A stretch of DNA of 64,000 bases from Nonlabens ulvanivorans (GTDB lineage Bacteria; Bacteroidota; Bacteroidia; Flavobacteriales; Flavobacteriaceae), in NCBI RefSeq assembly GCF_000755285.1, contig NZ_BBMK01000003.1, positions 186,001 through 250,000 of the forward strand, written 5' to 3'. Positions 1 through 10,851 of this stretch are shown one piece after another (position 1 is the first letter of the stretch; each line of letters opens with the position of its first letter). The translations under genes and the position numbers were made by a program. The notes beneath the pieces were generated by a model, which did no database searches, was not told the DNA's origin, and saw nothing but the letters and a program-made list of their open reading frames with translations.

Positions 1-2529
1 ATTGTCATTCCACCACCTAATGTTACAGGTGTGCTGCATATGGGGGGGCATATGCTTAATAATACAATTCAAGATGTTCTTATAAGAAGAGCACGTTTAA
101 AAGGTTACAATGCATGTTGGGTTCCAGGTACAGATCATGCATCGATAGCAACTGAGGCAAAAGTCGTTAAGAAACTTAAAGAGCAAGGCATTGATAAGAA
201 TGACTTAACGAGAGAAGAGTTTCTTACACATGCTTGGGATTGGACAGATGAGTATGGCGGTATTATCCTAGAACAACTTAAGAAATTAGGAGCTAGTTGT
301 GATTGGTCTCGTACAAAATTTACGCTTGATGACGACATGTCAGCTTCAGTAATCAAAGTATTTGTAGACTTATACAATAAGGACATGATTTATCGCGGTT
401 TCCGTATGGTAAATTGGGATCCTGAAGCCCAGACTACTCTTAGTGATGAAGAGGTTATTTATGAAGAACGTAATGGTCATTTATACCATTTAAAATATCA
501 AATTAAAGGAAGTAATGATTTCATTTCAATTGCAACCACGCGTCCTGAAACAATTCTAGGCGACACGGCTATTTGTGTGCATCCAGATGATGAACGCTAC
601 ACAAGCCTTATAGGTAAAACAGTTCTTGTACCGATTGTAAATCGTGAGATACCTATCATCGCAGATGAGTATGTGGATATGGAGTTTGGAACTGGTGCAC
701 TTAAGATTACACCTGCACACGATGAGAATGATAAGAAAATAGGTGAGACTCACAACTTAGAAGTAATAGATATATTCAATGCAGACGCTACTTTAAATAG
801 CTATGGACTGCATTATGAAGGCAAAGACCGATTTGTTGTACGTAAAGAAATATCTAACGAGCTCGAGGAAAAAGGTTTCTTAATTAATAAAGAAAACCAC
901 AGCCATAAAGTAGGAACCAGTGAACGTACTGGTGCTGTTATCGAGCCACGATTGAGCGATCAATGGTTTTTGAAAATGGAAGACCTTGCTCAACCTGCTA
1001 TAAAGGCAGTGCGCGAGGACATAGTAGAATTATTACCTTCTAAATTCAAGAGTACTTATTTCCACTGGATGGAGAATGTACGCGACTGGAATATTTCACG
1101 TCAATTAATGTGGGGGGGACAACGCATCCCAGCTTATTTCTATGGTGACGGTAAAGAAGATTTTGTTGTTGCAAATAATATAGAGGATGCTGTTACGCTT
1201 TCGCGAAAGCGAACTAATAACGAGAACTTACAAGCGACAGATTTACGTCAAGAAAATGATGTTTTAGATACATGGTTTTCAAGTTGGTTATGGCCTATAA
1301 GCGTATTTAATGGTGTGCTTGAGCCAGATAATGAAGAGATTAATTATTATTATCCAACCAGAGATTTAGTAACGGGTCCAGATATATTATTCTTTTGGGT
1401 AGCACGTATGATTGTTGCTGGATATGAATTAAGGGATGAAAAGCCGTTTGATAAAGTTTATTTAACGGGTCTAGTGCGTGATAAGCAACGTCGCAAAATG
1501 TCTAAGTCGTTAGGAAACTCACCTGATGCTTTAGGATTGATAGAGCAATATGGTGCTGACGGTGTGAGAGTAGGACTTTTATTGAGTGCTGCTGCTGGTA
1601 ATGATATTATGTTTGATGAAGATTTATGCCAGCAAGGTAAGAGCTTTGTTAATAAAATGTGGAATGCTTATAGATTAATAGATGGTTGGGAAGTAGATAA
1701 TACTTTAACTCAACCTGCATATGCTCTACAAGGATTAAACTGGTATAAGTCTAGGTTTGCACAAGTCTTAAATGAGGTTGAAGATCATTATTCAAAGTAT
1801 AGGATAAGCGATGTGCTCATGACTAGCTACAAGTTAATATATGATGATTTTTGTGGCTGGCTTCTTGAAATTATAAAACCAGAATATCAAAAGCCTATCG
1901 ATCCTAAAACACTCGCTGAGGTGATTGCTCTTTTTGAAGATAATTTAAGGTTAATGCATCCATTCACACCATTTATTACTGAAGAGTTGTGGCAAGCGAT
2001 TGCGACTAGAGATGTCAAAGATGCGTTATGTATCAATACATGGCCAGTTGCTTGTGAAATGAACACAAAACTGCTTAACGATTTTGATCTAATTCAAGAT
2101 GTTATTTCGGGAATACGAACTGTCCGTAAAGAAAAGCAAATCGCATTTAAGAACGAGATTTCTTTAAGTGCCATTAATAATGAGCAGTTATCTAGTGAGT
2201 ACGATAGTCTTATTATGAAAATGGGTAACGTCACTCAAATAGACATTGTTACAGAACAAGTAAGTGGTGCAGCTAGTTATCGTGTGAAATCAAATGAATA
2301 TTTTATACCACTAGAAGGAAATATAGATGTCGCTGCAGAAATTGAAAAACTAACTGGAGAACTTAAGAGAGCTCAAGGTTTTCTGGTAGGTGTTCAAAAA
2401 AAGCTAGGTAATGAACGCTTTGTTAATAACGCTGCGGTTGAAATAGTAGATAAAGAAAAACAGAAAGAAGCAGATACTCTTGCAAAAATAGAAACAATAG
2501 AAGCAAGTATGAAGGCTTTAAAAGGGTAA
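1..2529 (+). CDS. valS: Valine--tRNA ligase (5' truncated by window edge)
   Basis: Class I aminoacyl-tRNA synthetase that charges tRNA-Val in the cytoplasm. The frame is open from base 1, so the N-terminus lies outside the window. Visible residues include PPPNVTG at 4-10, the HIGH-type motif at 13-17, the KMSKS loop at 499-503, and a C-terminal coiled coil rich in Lys/Glu (last ~60 residues), as is usual for ValS. The HIGH motif reads HMGGH instead of the expected HMGH, because of a seven-G run. A second seven-G run turns WGQRIP into WGGQRIP. Both are probably sequence errors. A dispersed palindrome at 1196-1211 is read in frame as TLSRKR in a poorly conserved stretch. A terminator follows. 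Confidence 0.97.
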   Translation: MVIPPPNVTGVLHMGGHMLNNTIQDVLIRRARLKGYNACWVPGTDHASIATEAKVVKKLKEQGIDKNDLTREEFLTHAWDWTDEYGGIILEQLKKLGASCDWSRTKFTLDDDMSASVIKVFVDLYNKDMIYRGFRMVNWDPEAQTTLSDEEVIYEERNGHLYHLKYQIKGSNDFISIATTRPETILGDTAICVHPDDERYTSLIGKTVLVPIVNREIPIIADEYVDMEFGTGALKITPAHDENDKKIGETHNLEVIDIFNADATLNSYGLHYEGKDRFVVRKEISNELEEKGFLINKENHSHKVGTSERTGAVIEPRLSDQWFLKMEDLAQPAIKAVREDIVELLPSKFKSTYFHWMENVRDWNISRQLMWGGQRIPAYFYGDGKEDFVVANNIEDAVTLSRKRTNNENLQATDLRQENDVLDTWFSSWLWPISVFNGVLEPDNEEINYYYPTRDLVTGPDILFFWVARMIVAGYELRDEKPFDKVYLTGLVRDKQRRKMSKSLGNSPDALGLIEQYGADGVRVGLLLSAAAGNDIMFDEDLCQQGKSFVNKMWNAYRLIDGWEVDNTLTQPAYALQGLNWYKSRFAQVLNEVEDHYSKYRISDVLMTSYKLIYDDFCGWLLEIIKPEYQKPIDPKTLAEVIALFEDNLRLMHPFTPFITEELWQAIATRDVKDALCINTWPVACEMNTKLLNDFDLIQDVISGIRTVRKEKQIAFKNEISLSAINNEQLSSEYDSLIMKMGNVTQIDIVTEQVSGAASYRVKSNEYFIPLEGNIDVAAEIEKLTGELKRAQGFLVGVQKKLGNERFVNNAAVEIVDKEKQKEADTLAKIETIEASMKALKG
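1196..1211. repeat. Dispersed palindrome, exact copy, inside valS
   Basis: Perfect 16-bp palindrome CGCTTTCGCGAAAGCG. One of 12 copies or near-copies in the window. It sits in coding sequence and keeps the frame open. Confidence 0.9.
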
Positions 2530-2554
2530 GCGCAAACAGCTTTTATAAGATTTT

Positions 2555-2584
2555 AAAACGACCTTTAAATAAAGGTCGTTTTTT
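2555..2584 (+). terminator. Rho-independent terminator of valS
   Basis: A 12-bp perfect stem (AAACGACCTTTA and its complement) with a two-base loop, followed by a T tract. It lies 26 bases after the valS stop. Confidence 0.85.
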
Positions 2585-2625
2585 ATATTTATGATTTTTA
2601 GTATAAAATAATAGAATTAGAAATA

Positions 2626-2781
2626 ATGACAATATTGATATTAGGCATAAGCTCATTTATAGAACATCCGTTAGTGATTCTATTATTGGCAGTATTAATC
2701 CTTATTGGACTGGTAAAAGCAGCCATATGGCTTATGAGATATCTTTTAAAGCCAGTTGAAAAGAAGGGGAAGGGCAACTAG
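2626..2781 (+). CDS. Small single-pass membrane protein, 51 aa, unknown function
   Basis: Short open frame from ATG 2626 to TAG 2779-2781. The predicted product has one hydrophobic segment at about residues 14-38 (rich in Leu/Ile/Val/Ala) and a basic tail ending in KKGKGN, so the C-terminus probably faces the cytoplasm. It lies after the valS terminator and converges on the acyl-CoA-binding gene with a 4-base gap. I do not recognise the family. Real coding is supported only by length, composition and the lack of another gene here. Confidence 0.45.
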   Translation: MTILILGISSFIEHPLVILLLAVLILIGLVKAAIWLMRYLLKPVEKKGKGN

Positions 2782-2785
2782 ATAA

Positions 2786-3064
2786 TTACCACGGCTCAGG
2801 ATACAAATCTTCAATGATTTTTATGTATCTCTTTTTAGCTTCTTCTTTAGTAATTTGTTGAACTTGTATAATGGCATTCATTTTAAATGCGCTACGCAAA
2901 TCGTTAGTTTCAAAACTACGATTGTTGACAAAAGGTTCATCAATAGCTCTTTTGTAATAAGCATACAAATGCAATTGAAGCTCTAGCGGAACTAATGATT
3001 GTTCTTCTTTACTAGCTTTTTCAAATGCTGCTTGAAACTTTTTATCGAGTTCTTCTTTAGTCAT
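2786..3064 (-). CDS. Acyl-CoA-binding protein (ACBP family), 92 aa
   Basis: Small soluble protein of the ACBP fold, which binds long-chain acyl-CoA. Visible family features are the LxLYAYYKRA segment near residue 32 (ACBP: LYxxYKQA) and a C-terminal KEEAKKRYIKIIEDL helix matching the ACBP 'SKEDAMKAYI' region. The length is right for a single domain. The start codon overlaps the stop of psd by one base (both at 3064), so the two are translationally coupled with psd upstream. The lipid context (psd, cdsA) fits a role in acyl-CoA handling, but the exact role is inferred. Confidence 0.8.
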   Translation of the reverse strand: MTKEELDKKFQAAFEKASKEEQSLVPLELQLHLYAYYKRAIDEPFVNNRSFETNDLRSAFKMNAIIQVQQITKEEAKKRYIKIIEDLYPEPW

Positions 3065-3714
3065 TAAAATTGTGCTAACACGGTAACACCACCTTTTACC
3101 TTTTGGTTAAGTTCTACGTTTACAGGAGTGCCTATAGGTAAATAAACATCTACTCTTGAACCAAATTTAATGAATCCGCTTTCACTTCCTTGTGCTACGT
3201 TATCATTTTCTACTGCATAATTTACAATACGTTTAGCTAGAGCACCTGCTATCTGACGATGCATTACTTGTTGACCGTTACTGTGATCAACAACTACGGT
3301 TGTACGTTCATTTTCTTCGCTAGCCTTAGGGTGCCATGCAACAAGATATTTTCCAGGATGGTATTTACTGTAACTCACTTTACCACCTATCGGGTATCTA
3401 GTTACATGTACATTAATTGGTGACATGAAGACAGATATCATTAAACGCTCACCTTTAAAATATTCATTTTCCTGAACTTTTTCAATCACTACAACCTTTC
3501 CATCTACAGGAGAAACTATTGTTTTATCATCAAGTATGGTTGCTCTTTTCGGGTTTCTAAAAAACTGTAAGATGATGATTAAGAATACTAATCCTAGTGC
3601 AATTAAGATGTACGATAGCCAGTTGGGCATGTCAATTTGTGTCGCGATAGCAGTAAGTATACCAGCAACGGCTATTCCGATTAATATAGAGACGGTTCCT
3701 TCTTTATGAAACAT
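3064..3714 (-). CDS. psd: Phosphatidylserine decarboxylase proenzyme, 216 aa
   Basis: Makes phosphatidylethanolamine from phosphatidylserine at the inner membrane. The N-terminal region has two hydrophobic segments (about residues 8-24 and 29-49). The C-terminal signature includes a Gly-Ser pair at residues 185-186 within KFGSRVDVYLP, the expected self-cleavage site that yields the pyruvoyl group in the short PSD type. The start was placed at the MFHKEGT methionine rather than at a longer upstream start, because this opening is typical and leaves only an 11-base overlap with the cdsA end. It lies directly downstream of cdsA, so CDP-DAG synthesis and PE synthesis are co-transcribed. Confidence 0.93.
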   Translation of the reverse strand: MFHKEGTVSILIGIAVAGILTAIATQIDMPNWLSYILIALGLVFLIIILQFFRNPKRATILDDKTIVSPVDGKVVVIEKVQENEYFKGERLMISVFMSPINVHVTRYPIGGKVSYSKYHPGKYLVAWHPKASEENERTTVVVDHSNGQQVMHRQIAGALAKRIVNYAVENDNVAQGSESGFIKFGSRVDVYLPIGTPVNVELNQKVKGGVTVLAQF

Positions 3715-4527
3715 AGTTGAGTATTGTAAAAAATAAATAAGCAAATGGTGCTGCAAATATAATACTGTCCATCCTATCAAAGATACCACCATGACCAGGC
3801 ATTATACTTCCGCTATCTTTAACGGCAGCTTGTCGTTTTATCTTAGATTGGATTAAATCCCCGATTGTACCAAAAAAAGCCACTATAAAAGCTAATATAA
3901 TCCATTGCCATAAGCCATAAACGCCAACGTAATAGTGCAATGCGACTCCAGCAAGAAGCGCCATTAATAATCCTCCTAAAAACCCTTCAATGGTTTTCTT
4001 TGGAGAAATTCGCTCTAGTAATTTGTGTTTACCAAAATTTTGCCCGTTATGTAAGCAAAACTATCATTAACCCATATGATACTGAAAATACCAATCAGTA
4101 ATTCTGGTTTGTATTCTTCTACAACATCTGGTATCAAAGCTAGGAACAAGCTACTACCTATTAAATAAAGTAGTGCTATAATGTGTTTCTTAGTATTAAA
4201 TAAGGGAATCCTATTTAATAAAACTAAATCTCTAATCAGGTAAAGGTTTACTAGTAGAGTTGCACATAATAGGCCATATATAGCATAGTTGTAATAAGGT
4301 TGATAGTCCGCAGGCCAGTCATACCATACCAGCAGAATGTAGCTGATAGGAAGCATTGGGTAAATCAACCATTGCTTTAAACGTATCATTGGCATTAATT
4401 CGATGAGACAAATAAATGCAAAAACACAAAATAGTAGAATAAAAACATCCCTAGAGTATAAGGCGCTCAAAACTACTAATGAGACATACATGATTCCTGA
4501 AACGGAACGTACTAATAATTCACGCAT
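3704..4527 (-). CDS. cdsA: Phosphatidate cytidylyltransferase (frame interrupted)
   Basis: Integral membrane enzyme forming CDP-diacylglycerol from phosphatidate and CTP. The N-terminal part (from 4527) carries several membrane helices and ends near WVNDSFAYITGK. The C-terminal part contains the CdsA signature region KDSGSIMPGHGGIFDRMDS. The two parts are in different frames. Restoring one base in the T4 run at 4038-4041 (A5 instead of A4 on the coding strand) joins them as GKNFGKHKLLERISPKKTIEG and gives 274 residues, the usual length. The break therefore looks like a homopolymer undercall in an essential gene. It is immediately downstream of the LUD protein gene and overlaps psd. Confidence 0.92.
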
Positions 4528-4528
4528 C

Positions 4529-5146
4529 TTATAAATCTTCTAATAATATGAGGTAGACACGTTTGTTAGGGACACCATAATTCATAAGATCTTTTTTCTC
4601 TTGAACCTTAGGTTCCTCAAAGTTTTTAAGTGTTGTAATATTAGTAGGTATGTTTGATCCACTGCGATGTTTGATACCTCTTAGTCCTTCACCTATAGAT
4701 TCAACAATTTGACTTGCTGTAGCTAACACTATCATCGTTTCTGGGAAATCAACAGGTTTCTTTTCCTTTAATTGATTGGATGAAAATAATATTGCTCCAT
4801 TATCAGAAATAATATACTCACAGGTGGTCAAGAAAAAACTGCAATCCTCATGTATGTCAGAAAACTGTAGATTGAAATCATTAAATCTATTCCTCAGATT
4901 ATAATCGTTACACAACACTTTTGTTTCAAAGAAATCATGCTCTACTAAAACATCTTCAAAATTAGCTTGAACCTCTTGCTCGTCTAACGAGTATAGGAAT
5001 CTACCGCCTTGTGTGGTAAAATTATGTATAAACCTTTCATCTAGAGGAAGTTTTTCCTCTGGCATATATTTGGAGCGCCCAGTATCCTTATTCTGAGAAG
5101 ACTCAGAATCGGATGATTTTTTGAAGAGTTTTTTAAAAATACTCAT
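4529..5146 (-). CDS. LUD domain-containing protein (LutC/YkgG-like), 205 aa
   Basis: Soluble protein with an LUD fold as in the lactate-utilisation subunit LutC. Visible features include an acidic middle region, the SDNGAILFSSNQ segment near residue 112 (LUD: 'aet GTI' region), a hydrophobic VLATASQIV strand, and a C-terminal RVYLILLEDL. The first 35 residues are charged and serine-rich, probably disordered. There is no LutA/LutB partner nearby; it sits between ftsH and cdsA, one base before cdsA. The substrate is unknown, and a role in lactate use is not supported by the context. Confidence 0.7.
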   Translation of the reverse strand: MSIFKKLFKKSSDSESSQNKDTGRSKYMPEEKLPLDERFIHNFTTQGGRFLYSLDEQEVQANFEDVLVEHDFFETKVLCNDYNLRNRFNDFNLQFSDIHEDCSFFLTTCEYIISDNGAILFSSNQLKEKKPVDFPETMIVLATASQIVESIGEGLRGIKHRSGSNIPTNITTLKNFEEPKVQEKKDLMNYGVPNKRVYLILLEDL

Positions 5147-5210
5147 CTATGTTAGACGCATTAATATTAGGGACAAGGTAAATATACTTACTAATTACAG
5201 TAGATACAAA

Positions 5211-7232
<2,022 letters not shown>

Positions 7233-7252
7233 TAGCTTGTATAATCTTTTTA

Positions 7253-7627
7253 TTAGTAAGTACTTTCTACCATTGTAGTCTTAGCATCTCCCCCCCATAA
7301 TCCTTCTAGGTCATAATATTCTCTAACAGGTTTCTGAAAAACATGTACAACAACATCAACATAATCCATAAGGACCCATTCTGCTTGAGAAGAACCTTCA
7401 ACATGCCATGGATTTTCATGTAATTCTTTGCTTACTTTTCTTTGTATGGAGTTTACGATTGCGTTTACTTGGGTATTGGAGTTACCATTACAGATTATAA
7501 AATAGCTTGTTACGGTATTTTCAATTTCTCTTAAATCCATGATAGTGATGTCATTACCTTTAACATCTTCTATTCCAGCGATCATTTGAGCGATTAACGC
7601 ATCAGTAGAAACTTTTTCTTTAGTCAT
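7253..7627 (-). CDS. rsfS: Ribosomal silencing factor RsfS, 124 aa
   Basis: Binds ribosomal protein L14 and blocks subunit joining when nutrients are short. The family core is visible: DI.IMDLREIENTVTSYFIICNGNS near residue 25-50, and WHVEGSSQAEWVLMDYVDVVVHVF near 78-101. The C-terminus reads LEGLWGGDA where the family has LWGDA; the extra glycine comes from a seven-C run at 7290-7296. Start chosen at ATG 7627 rather than the TTG one codon earlier. It is divergent from birA and upstream of ftsH. Confidence 0.95.
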   Translation of the reverse strand: MTKEKVSTDALIAQMIAGIEDVKGNDITIMDLREIENTVTSYFIICNGNSNTQVNAIVNSIQRKVSKELHENPWHVEGSSQAEWVLMDYVDVVVHVFQKPVREYYDLEGLWGGDAKTTMVESTY

Positions 7628-7711
7628 CAAATATTTTTTGTTACGACAAATTTATTCTTTTTTTACCAGTGGTTTTACAAAATAAAACTTAATCTCTAGA
7701 TAAATAGTCAC

Positions 7712-8419
7712 TTGCAAATAGTCAAATTACATGCCACTACATCTACAAATGATGAATTGAGAGCACGCTTACGCGAAAGCGAAACACCACATCTTACTGC
7801 TATTTATAGTCTTTCACAATCACAAGGTCGTGGTAATCGAGGTTCGATATGGCATACTGAAGATGGTAAAAATTTGACATTCAGTGTTTTAGTTTCAGAT
7901 AATCTATCTGGGTTAACACCTTTCAAGCTTAACCAAATAGTATCTGTTGCTATGATTGAATGGCTTAAAACAGATTTAAATGTACAAGCTAAAATAAAAT
8001 GGCCTAACGACATCCTGTCAGTTCAAATGAAGCTGGCTGGCATTTTAATTGAAAATACTTACCAAAAAGGAGAATGGAGTCATTCTATAGTAGGGATAGG
8101 ACTTAATGTAAATCAAGAAGAATTTGAGAATTTACCGAGAGCAGTATCGCTAAAGAACCTCACAGGCAAAAACTTTAAACTAGAAGAGCTTTTAGTACAG
8201 TTTCTTTTTCATCTAGACTATGCTCTAAAAAATAGAATACAAACCATAGAAAAGTACCTCAAACTCTTATTTAAGTATCGTCAGGAGATGAATTTTATTA
8301 TTGACAATCAGGATGTGATCGCTACCGTACATGGAGTAACAGAAAACGGTGAATTGCTTCTTCAAAAAGATGGGCAAATCACCGCTTATGATTTAAAACA
8401 AGTGCGTTGGAATTATTAA
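7712..8419 (+). CDS. birA: Biotin--[acetyl-CoA-carboxylase] ligase, 235 aa
   Basis: Attaches biotin to the biotin carboxyl carrier protein. The catalytic domain opens with the STND segment (substrate pocket), then GRGNRGS near residue 37 (biotinyl-AMP loop, GRGRxG in the family) and KWPNDI at 96-101. There is no N-terminal helix-turn-helix, so this is the non-repressor type. The start is a TTG at 7712; an in-frame stop just upstream rules out a much longer protein. A variant palindrome (7766-7781) encodes residues 19-24 just after STND. The 3' end overlaps the convergent SRPBCC gene by 4 bases. Confidence 0.92.
   Translation: MQIVKLHATTSTNDELRARLRESETPHLTAIYSLSQSQGRGNRGSIWHTEDGKNLTFSVLVSDNLSGLTPFKLNQIVSVAMIEWLKTDLNVQAKIKWPNDILSVQMKLAGILIENTYQKGEWSHSIVGIGLNVNQEEFENLPRAVSLKNLTGKNFKLEELLVQFLFHLDYALKNRIQTIEKYLKLLFKYRQEMNFIIDNQDVIATVHGVTENGELLLQKDGQITAYDLKQVRWNY
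7766..7781. repeat. Dispersed palindrome variant inside birA
   Basis: CGCTTACGCGAAAGCG, one base different from the consensus CGCTTTCGCGAAAGCG. In coding sequence, frame kept. Confidence 0.75.
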
Positions 8420-8802
8420 AGTTTCTCTAATCCGCTAGCAAGTTGTTCTAAGAATTTTTTTATCGGGCCTTTAATCATCATGGCCATCATGGCATTAAAA
8501 TCTCCATTAAAGATTAATTGTGCTTGAGAACCATTCGCTACCTGCTCTATATCACAACTTAAGGTAAATGCAAGTTTGTCACTAGTTGATCCTAGTGTCA
8601 CATTTGTAAAAGGTATAGATTCTTGAAGGCCTAGTTTGATTTCGGGCATGCCTTTAAGGCCAAACAAAAATTTGTCGTCTCCATGAGTTTCAAATTTTGT
8701 ATCCTCTGGCATTAATTGCTTGTAATTTTCAACCTGAGTTAAAAATTCAAATAACTCTTGCGGTGTTTTTTGTGTTTGTACCGTACGGCTTTCTAAATTC
8801 AT
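8416..8802 (-). CDS. SRPBCC (START-like) family protein, 128 aa
   Basis: Small soluble helix-grip protein with a hydrophobic cavity. The opening resembles polyketide-cyclase/dehydrase members: a beta strand, then TPQELFEFLTQVENYKQLMPE, where the two helices line the pocket, and a C-terminal long helix (IKGPIKKFLEQLASGLEKL). The length suits a single SRPBCC domain. It lies 6 bases downstream of pyrE on the same strand and is likely co-transcribed. The ligand is unknown. Flavobacterial genomes commonly keep this gene beside pyrE, as far as I recall. Confidence 0.8.
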   Translation of the reverse strand: MNLESRTVQTQKTPQELFEFLTQVENYKQLMPEDTKFETHGDDKFLFGLKGMPEIKLGLQESIPFTNVTLGSTSDKLAFTLSCDIEQVANGSQAQLIFNGDFNAMMAMMIKGPIKKFLEQLASGLEKL

Positions 8803-8808
8803 AATATT

Positions 8809-9453
8809 TTATTTACCTGTCCAGGCGCTAGGATCTTTTCTCCAGCTTTTTAATAATTCGATTTCTTGCTCAGAAAAATGTCCTGTATTTTGAGCTTGTA
8901 GAATTAAGTGATCATAATCACTTAAAGTGTGTAAGTCCAAATTATACTGTTCAAAATTTTCTTGTGCAAATTCAAAACCATACGAAAACAGTGCCAACAT
9001 ACCTTTTACATTTGCGCCACCTTCTTTTAAGGCATTAACAGCGTTGAGGCTACTTTTACCGGTACTTATTAAGTCTTCAATCACTACTACAGATTGACCT
9101 GCTTCTAGATGACCTTCTATTTGATTTTGGCGGCCATGCTTTTTTGCCTCTGGTCTTACATATATAAAAGGAAGATTTAAATAGTCTGCAACGAGCATTC
9201 CTATCCCTATGGCGCCTGTTGCTACACCAGCTATGACATCTGGTTTACCATATAATTCTTCAATTTGATTAGAGAGTTGTTCTCTTAGAAAATTGCGAAT
9301 CGTTGGGTATGAAAGCGTTACGCGGTTATCACAATAGATTGGTGATCTCCAGCCGCTAGCCCATGTAAAAGGTTCTTGTGGTTGCAATTTTATTGCTTTA
9401 ATTTGCAATAATAATTCAGCCGTTTTAATTGCGATATCCTTATTTATAACCAT
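8809..9453 (-). CDS. pyrE: Orotate phosphoribosyltransferase, 214 aa
   Basis: Converts orotate and PRPP to orotidine 5'-phosphate in pyrimidine synthesis. The PRPP-binding loop is visible as VVVIEDLISTGKSS from residue 122. WASGWRSPIYCDNR near residue 28 and the KKHGRQNQIEG flexible loop near 104 are also typical of PyrE. The length is normal. Its ATG overlaps the divergent Nudix-gene region inside a CCATGG sequence, so promoters for the two directions must overlap the coding starts. Confidence 0.96.
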   Translation of the reverse strand: MVINKDIAIKTAELLLQIKAIKLQPQEPFTWASGWRSPIYCDNRVTLSYPTIRNFLREQLSNQIEELYGKPDVIAGVATGAIGIGMLVADYLNLPFIYVRPEAKKHGRQNQIEGHLEAGQSVVVIEDLISTGKSSLNAVNALKEGGANVKGMLALFSYGFEFAQENFEQYNLDLHTLSDYDHLILQAQNTGHFSEQEIELLKSWRKDPSAWTGK

Positions 9454-9460
9454 GGCGCAA

Positions 9461-10071
9461 ATGTATAAAGTTTTTGTGAAAGACGTCGCAATTATCGTGA
9501 CATCAAATAGGGATGATTATCCCGACTATGAAGTTTTTTCTCTTAAAGATGTTGACTTGCTCAAAATCATTAAGAAAATTGAAAAAGGCAAGCTTAAAAA
9601 AGTATTGCTATATTCAAAAAATGAAAAGAAATTATTAAAAAGACTTCATAAAAAGTTACCATTAGTTAAAGCTGGTGGTGGACTAGTTATTAATCAAGTA
9701 AATAAGTTTTTATTCATTCATCGTAATGGTAAATGGGACCTTCCTAAAGGAAAGGCTAACCGTTTTGAAAGCATGAGAAAAACTGCCAAAAGAGAAATAG
9801 AAGAGGAGACAGGCGCTAAAAAATTAAAAATCATTAATAAATTAGGTCGCACCTACATGTGTTCAATAGAAAGTCTGCTTTAAAATTAAAACTAACTCAT
9901 TGGTATCTTTTAGAAACTAACTTTAAAGGTCGATTAGAACCTCAAGAAGAGGAAGGTATTGATATAGCAACATGGCTGGATCAAAGAGAGGCAGAAAAAG
10001 CTTTAGAATCTTCTTATAGCAATATCAAAGAATTGTTTCCAGACCAGACTTTAAATTTTAAGAGGCGATAG
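9461..10071 (+). CDS. Nudix hydrolase (frame interrupted), about 203 aa
   Basis: Hydrolase of nucleoside diphosphates linked to another group. The Nudix box GX5EX7REUXEEXG is complete, starting at the glycine of GKANRFESMRKTAKREIEEETG (about residue 97). A roughly 65-residue N-terminal extension with KKLLKRLHKKLP precedes it. The frame breaks near 9856: adding one C (TACCATGTG) gives TYHVFNRKSALKLKLTHWYLL, the expected strand and substrate region. A start at ATG 9461 gives 203 residues; an ATG at 9452 is also possible. It converges with the lipoprotein gene, overlapping by 21 bases. Substrate unknown. Confidence 0.85.
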
Positions 10072-10851
10072 ATCTAGGTAATATTCCATTTCTTTTGCTC
10101 TTATTTCTACTTTAACGTCATGATTTAAGTAAGAAAACGTCTTAGGTAGCGCAATATTTTTACTTACTTGTAAAGTTAAAGAGTCCACACCTAATTCCTT
10201 AATACCTATAGTTGCGTTTTTAAATTCTTCTTTGTTAAAGCTAAATACTTTATTTTCAACAAAAGATCTAAATTCAGCCTGATCATCTAATTTTACATCT
10301 AGTGCAAGGTTTGCCACAGACTGTTGTAAGTTGATGTCAAAAATAGATCTCACATCATCCTCCTTTTGATCTTTTGTAAGGTCTGAAGTTTTCATGATGG
10401 TTAACTCTGGTTTTTTGAAAGTGTTAATCAATCTTTTATGTTCGCCATTTCTGGTGTAAGTTAGCTCGTAACTTATCAACGCTGCAGTTTGTGTTGTATG
10501 TTCAATAGTAATATTAGAGATACCAGTCATATCACCATTGCATATTTTTTGCTGGCGATTTGAGATGAAAATAGACCATATTTCATTGAGGTCTGCATCT
10601 TTATTGTATGTTACATCTATAAAATCTTGAGTTATAAGATTTTTTATCTTTTTGTTTAGTCGCTCTTGTGTGTCTCCATCACCTTCATAATATGGGATTT
10701 GGAAAACATAAGTTGTGTTGTCACAGGTAATATCTCTTACTAAACGTGTTGTTTTTACAGCGCCTGGCACATTTAAGTTGATATTGTCTTTATCATTTTT
10801 ACACGACATAAAGGCGCATCCTACTAATAGGATAAAAATATTTTTAATCAT
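10051..10851 (-). CDS. Putative lipoprotein, 266 aa, unknown function
   Basis: The N-terminus has a short hydrophobic stretch ending in a lipobox-like FMSC followed by Lys (Cys at residue 17), so a lipoprotein signal is likely. The rest is charged and contains two conserved-looking cysteines (ITCDN, KICNG) that could form a disulfide, with alternating strand-like segments. I do not recognise a family with certainty; it has some resemblance in layout to DUF3298/DUF4163 proteins. Its start overlaps the stop of the M14 peptidase gene by 8 bases, so it is the last gene of the ddl-coaD-peptidase run. Confidence 0.7.
   Translation of the reverse strand: MIKNIFILLVGCAFMSCKNDKDNINLNVPGAVKTTRLVRDITCDNTTYVFQIPYYEGDGDTQERLNKKIKNLITQDFIDVTYNKDADLNEIWSIFISNRQQKICNGDMTGISNITIEHTTQTAALISYELTYTRNGEHKRLINTFKKPELTIMKTSDLTKDQKEDDVRSIFDINLQQSVANLALDVKLDDQAEFRSFVENKVFSFNKEEFKNATIGIKELGVDSLTLQVSKNIALPKTFSYLNHDVKVEIRAKEMEYYLDLSPLKI

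Noticed and set aside
42..48. Loss of the HIGH motif in ValS as a real functional change
   Set aside because: The extra Gly comes from a seven-G run seen at many other conserved motifs; sequence error is more likely.
9458..9465. TACATTTG on the minus strand as pyrE promoter
   Set aside because: It would start transcription at or past the pyrE ATG and lacks a -33 element.
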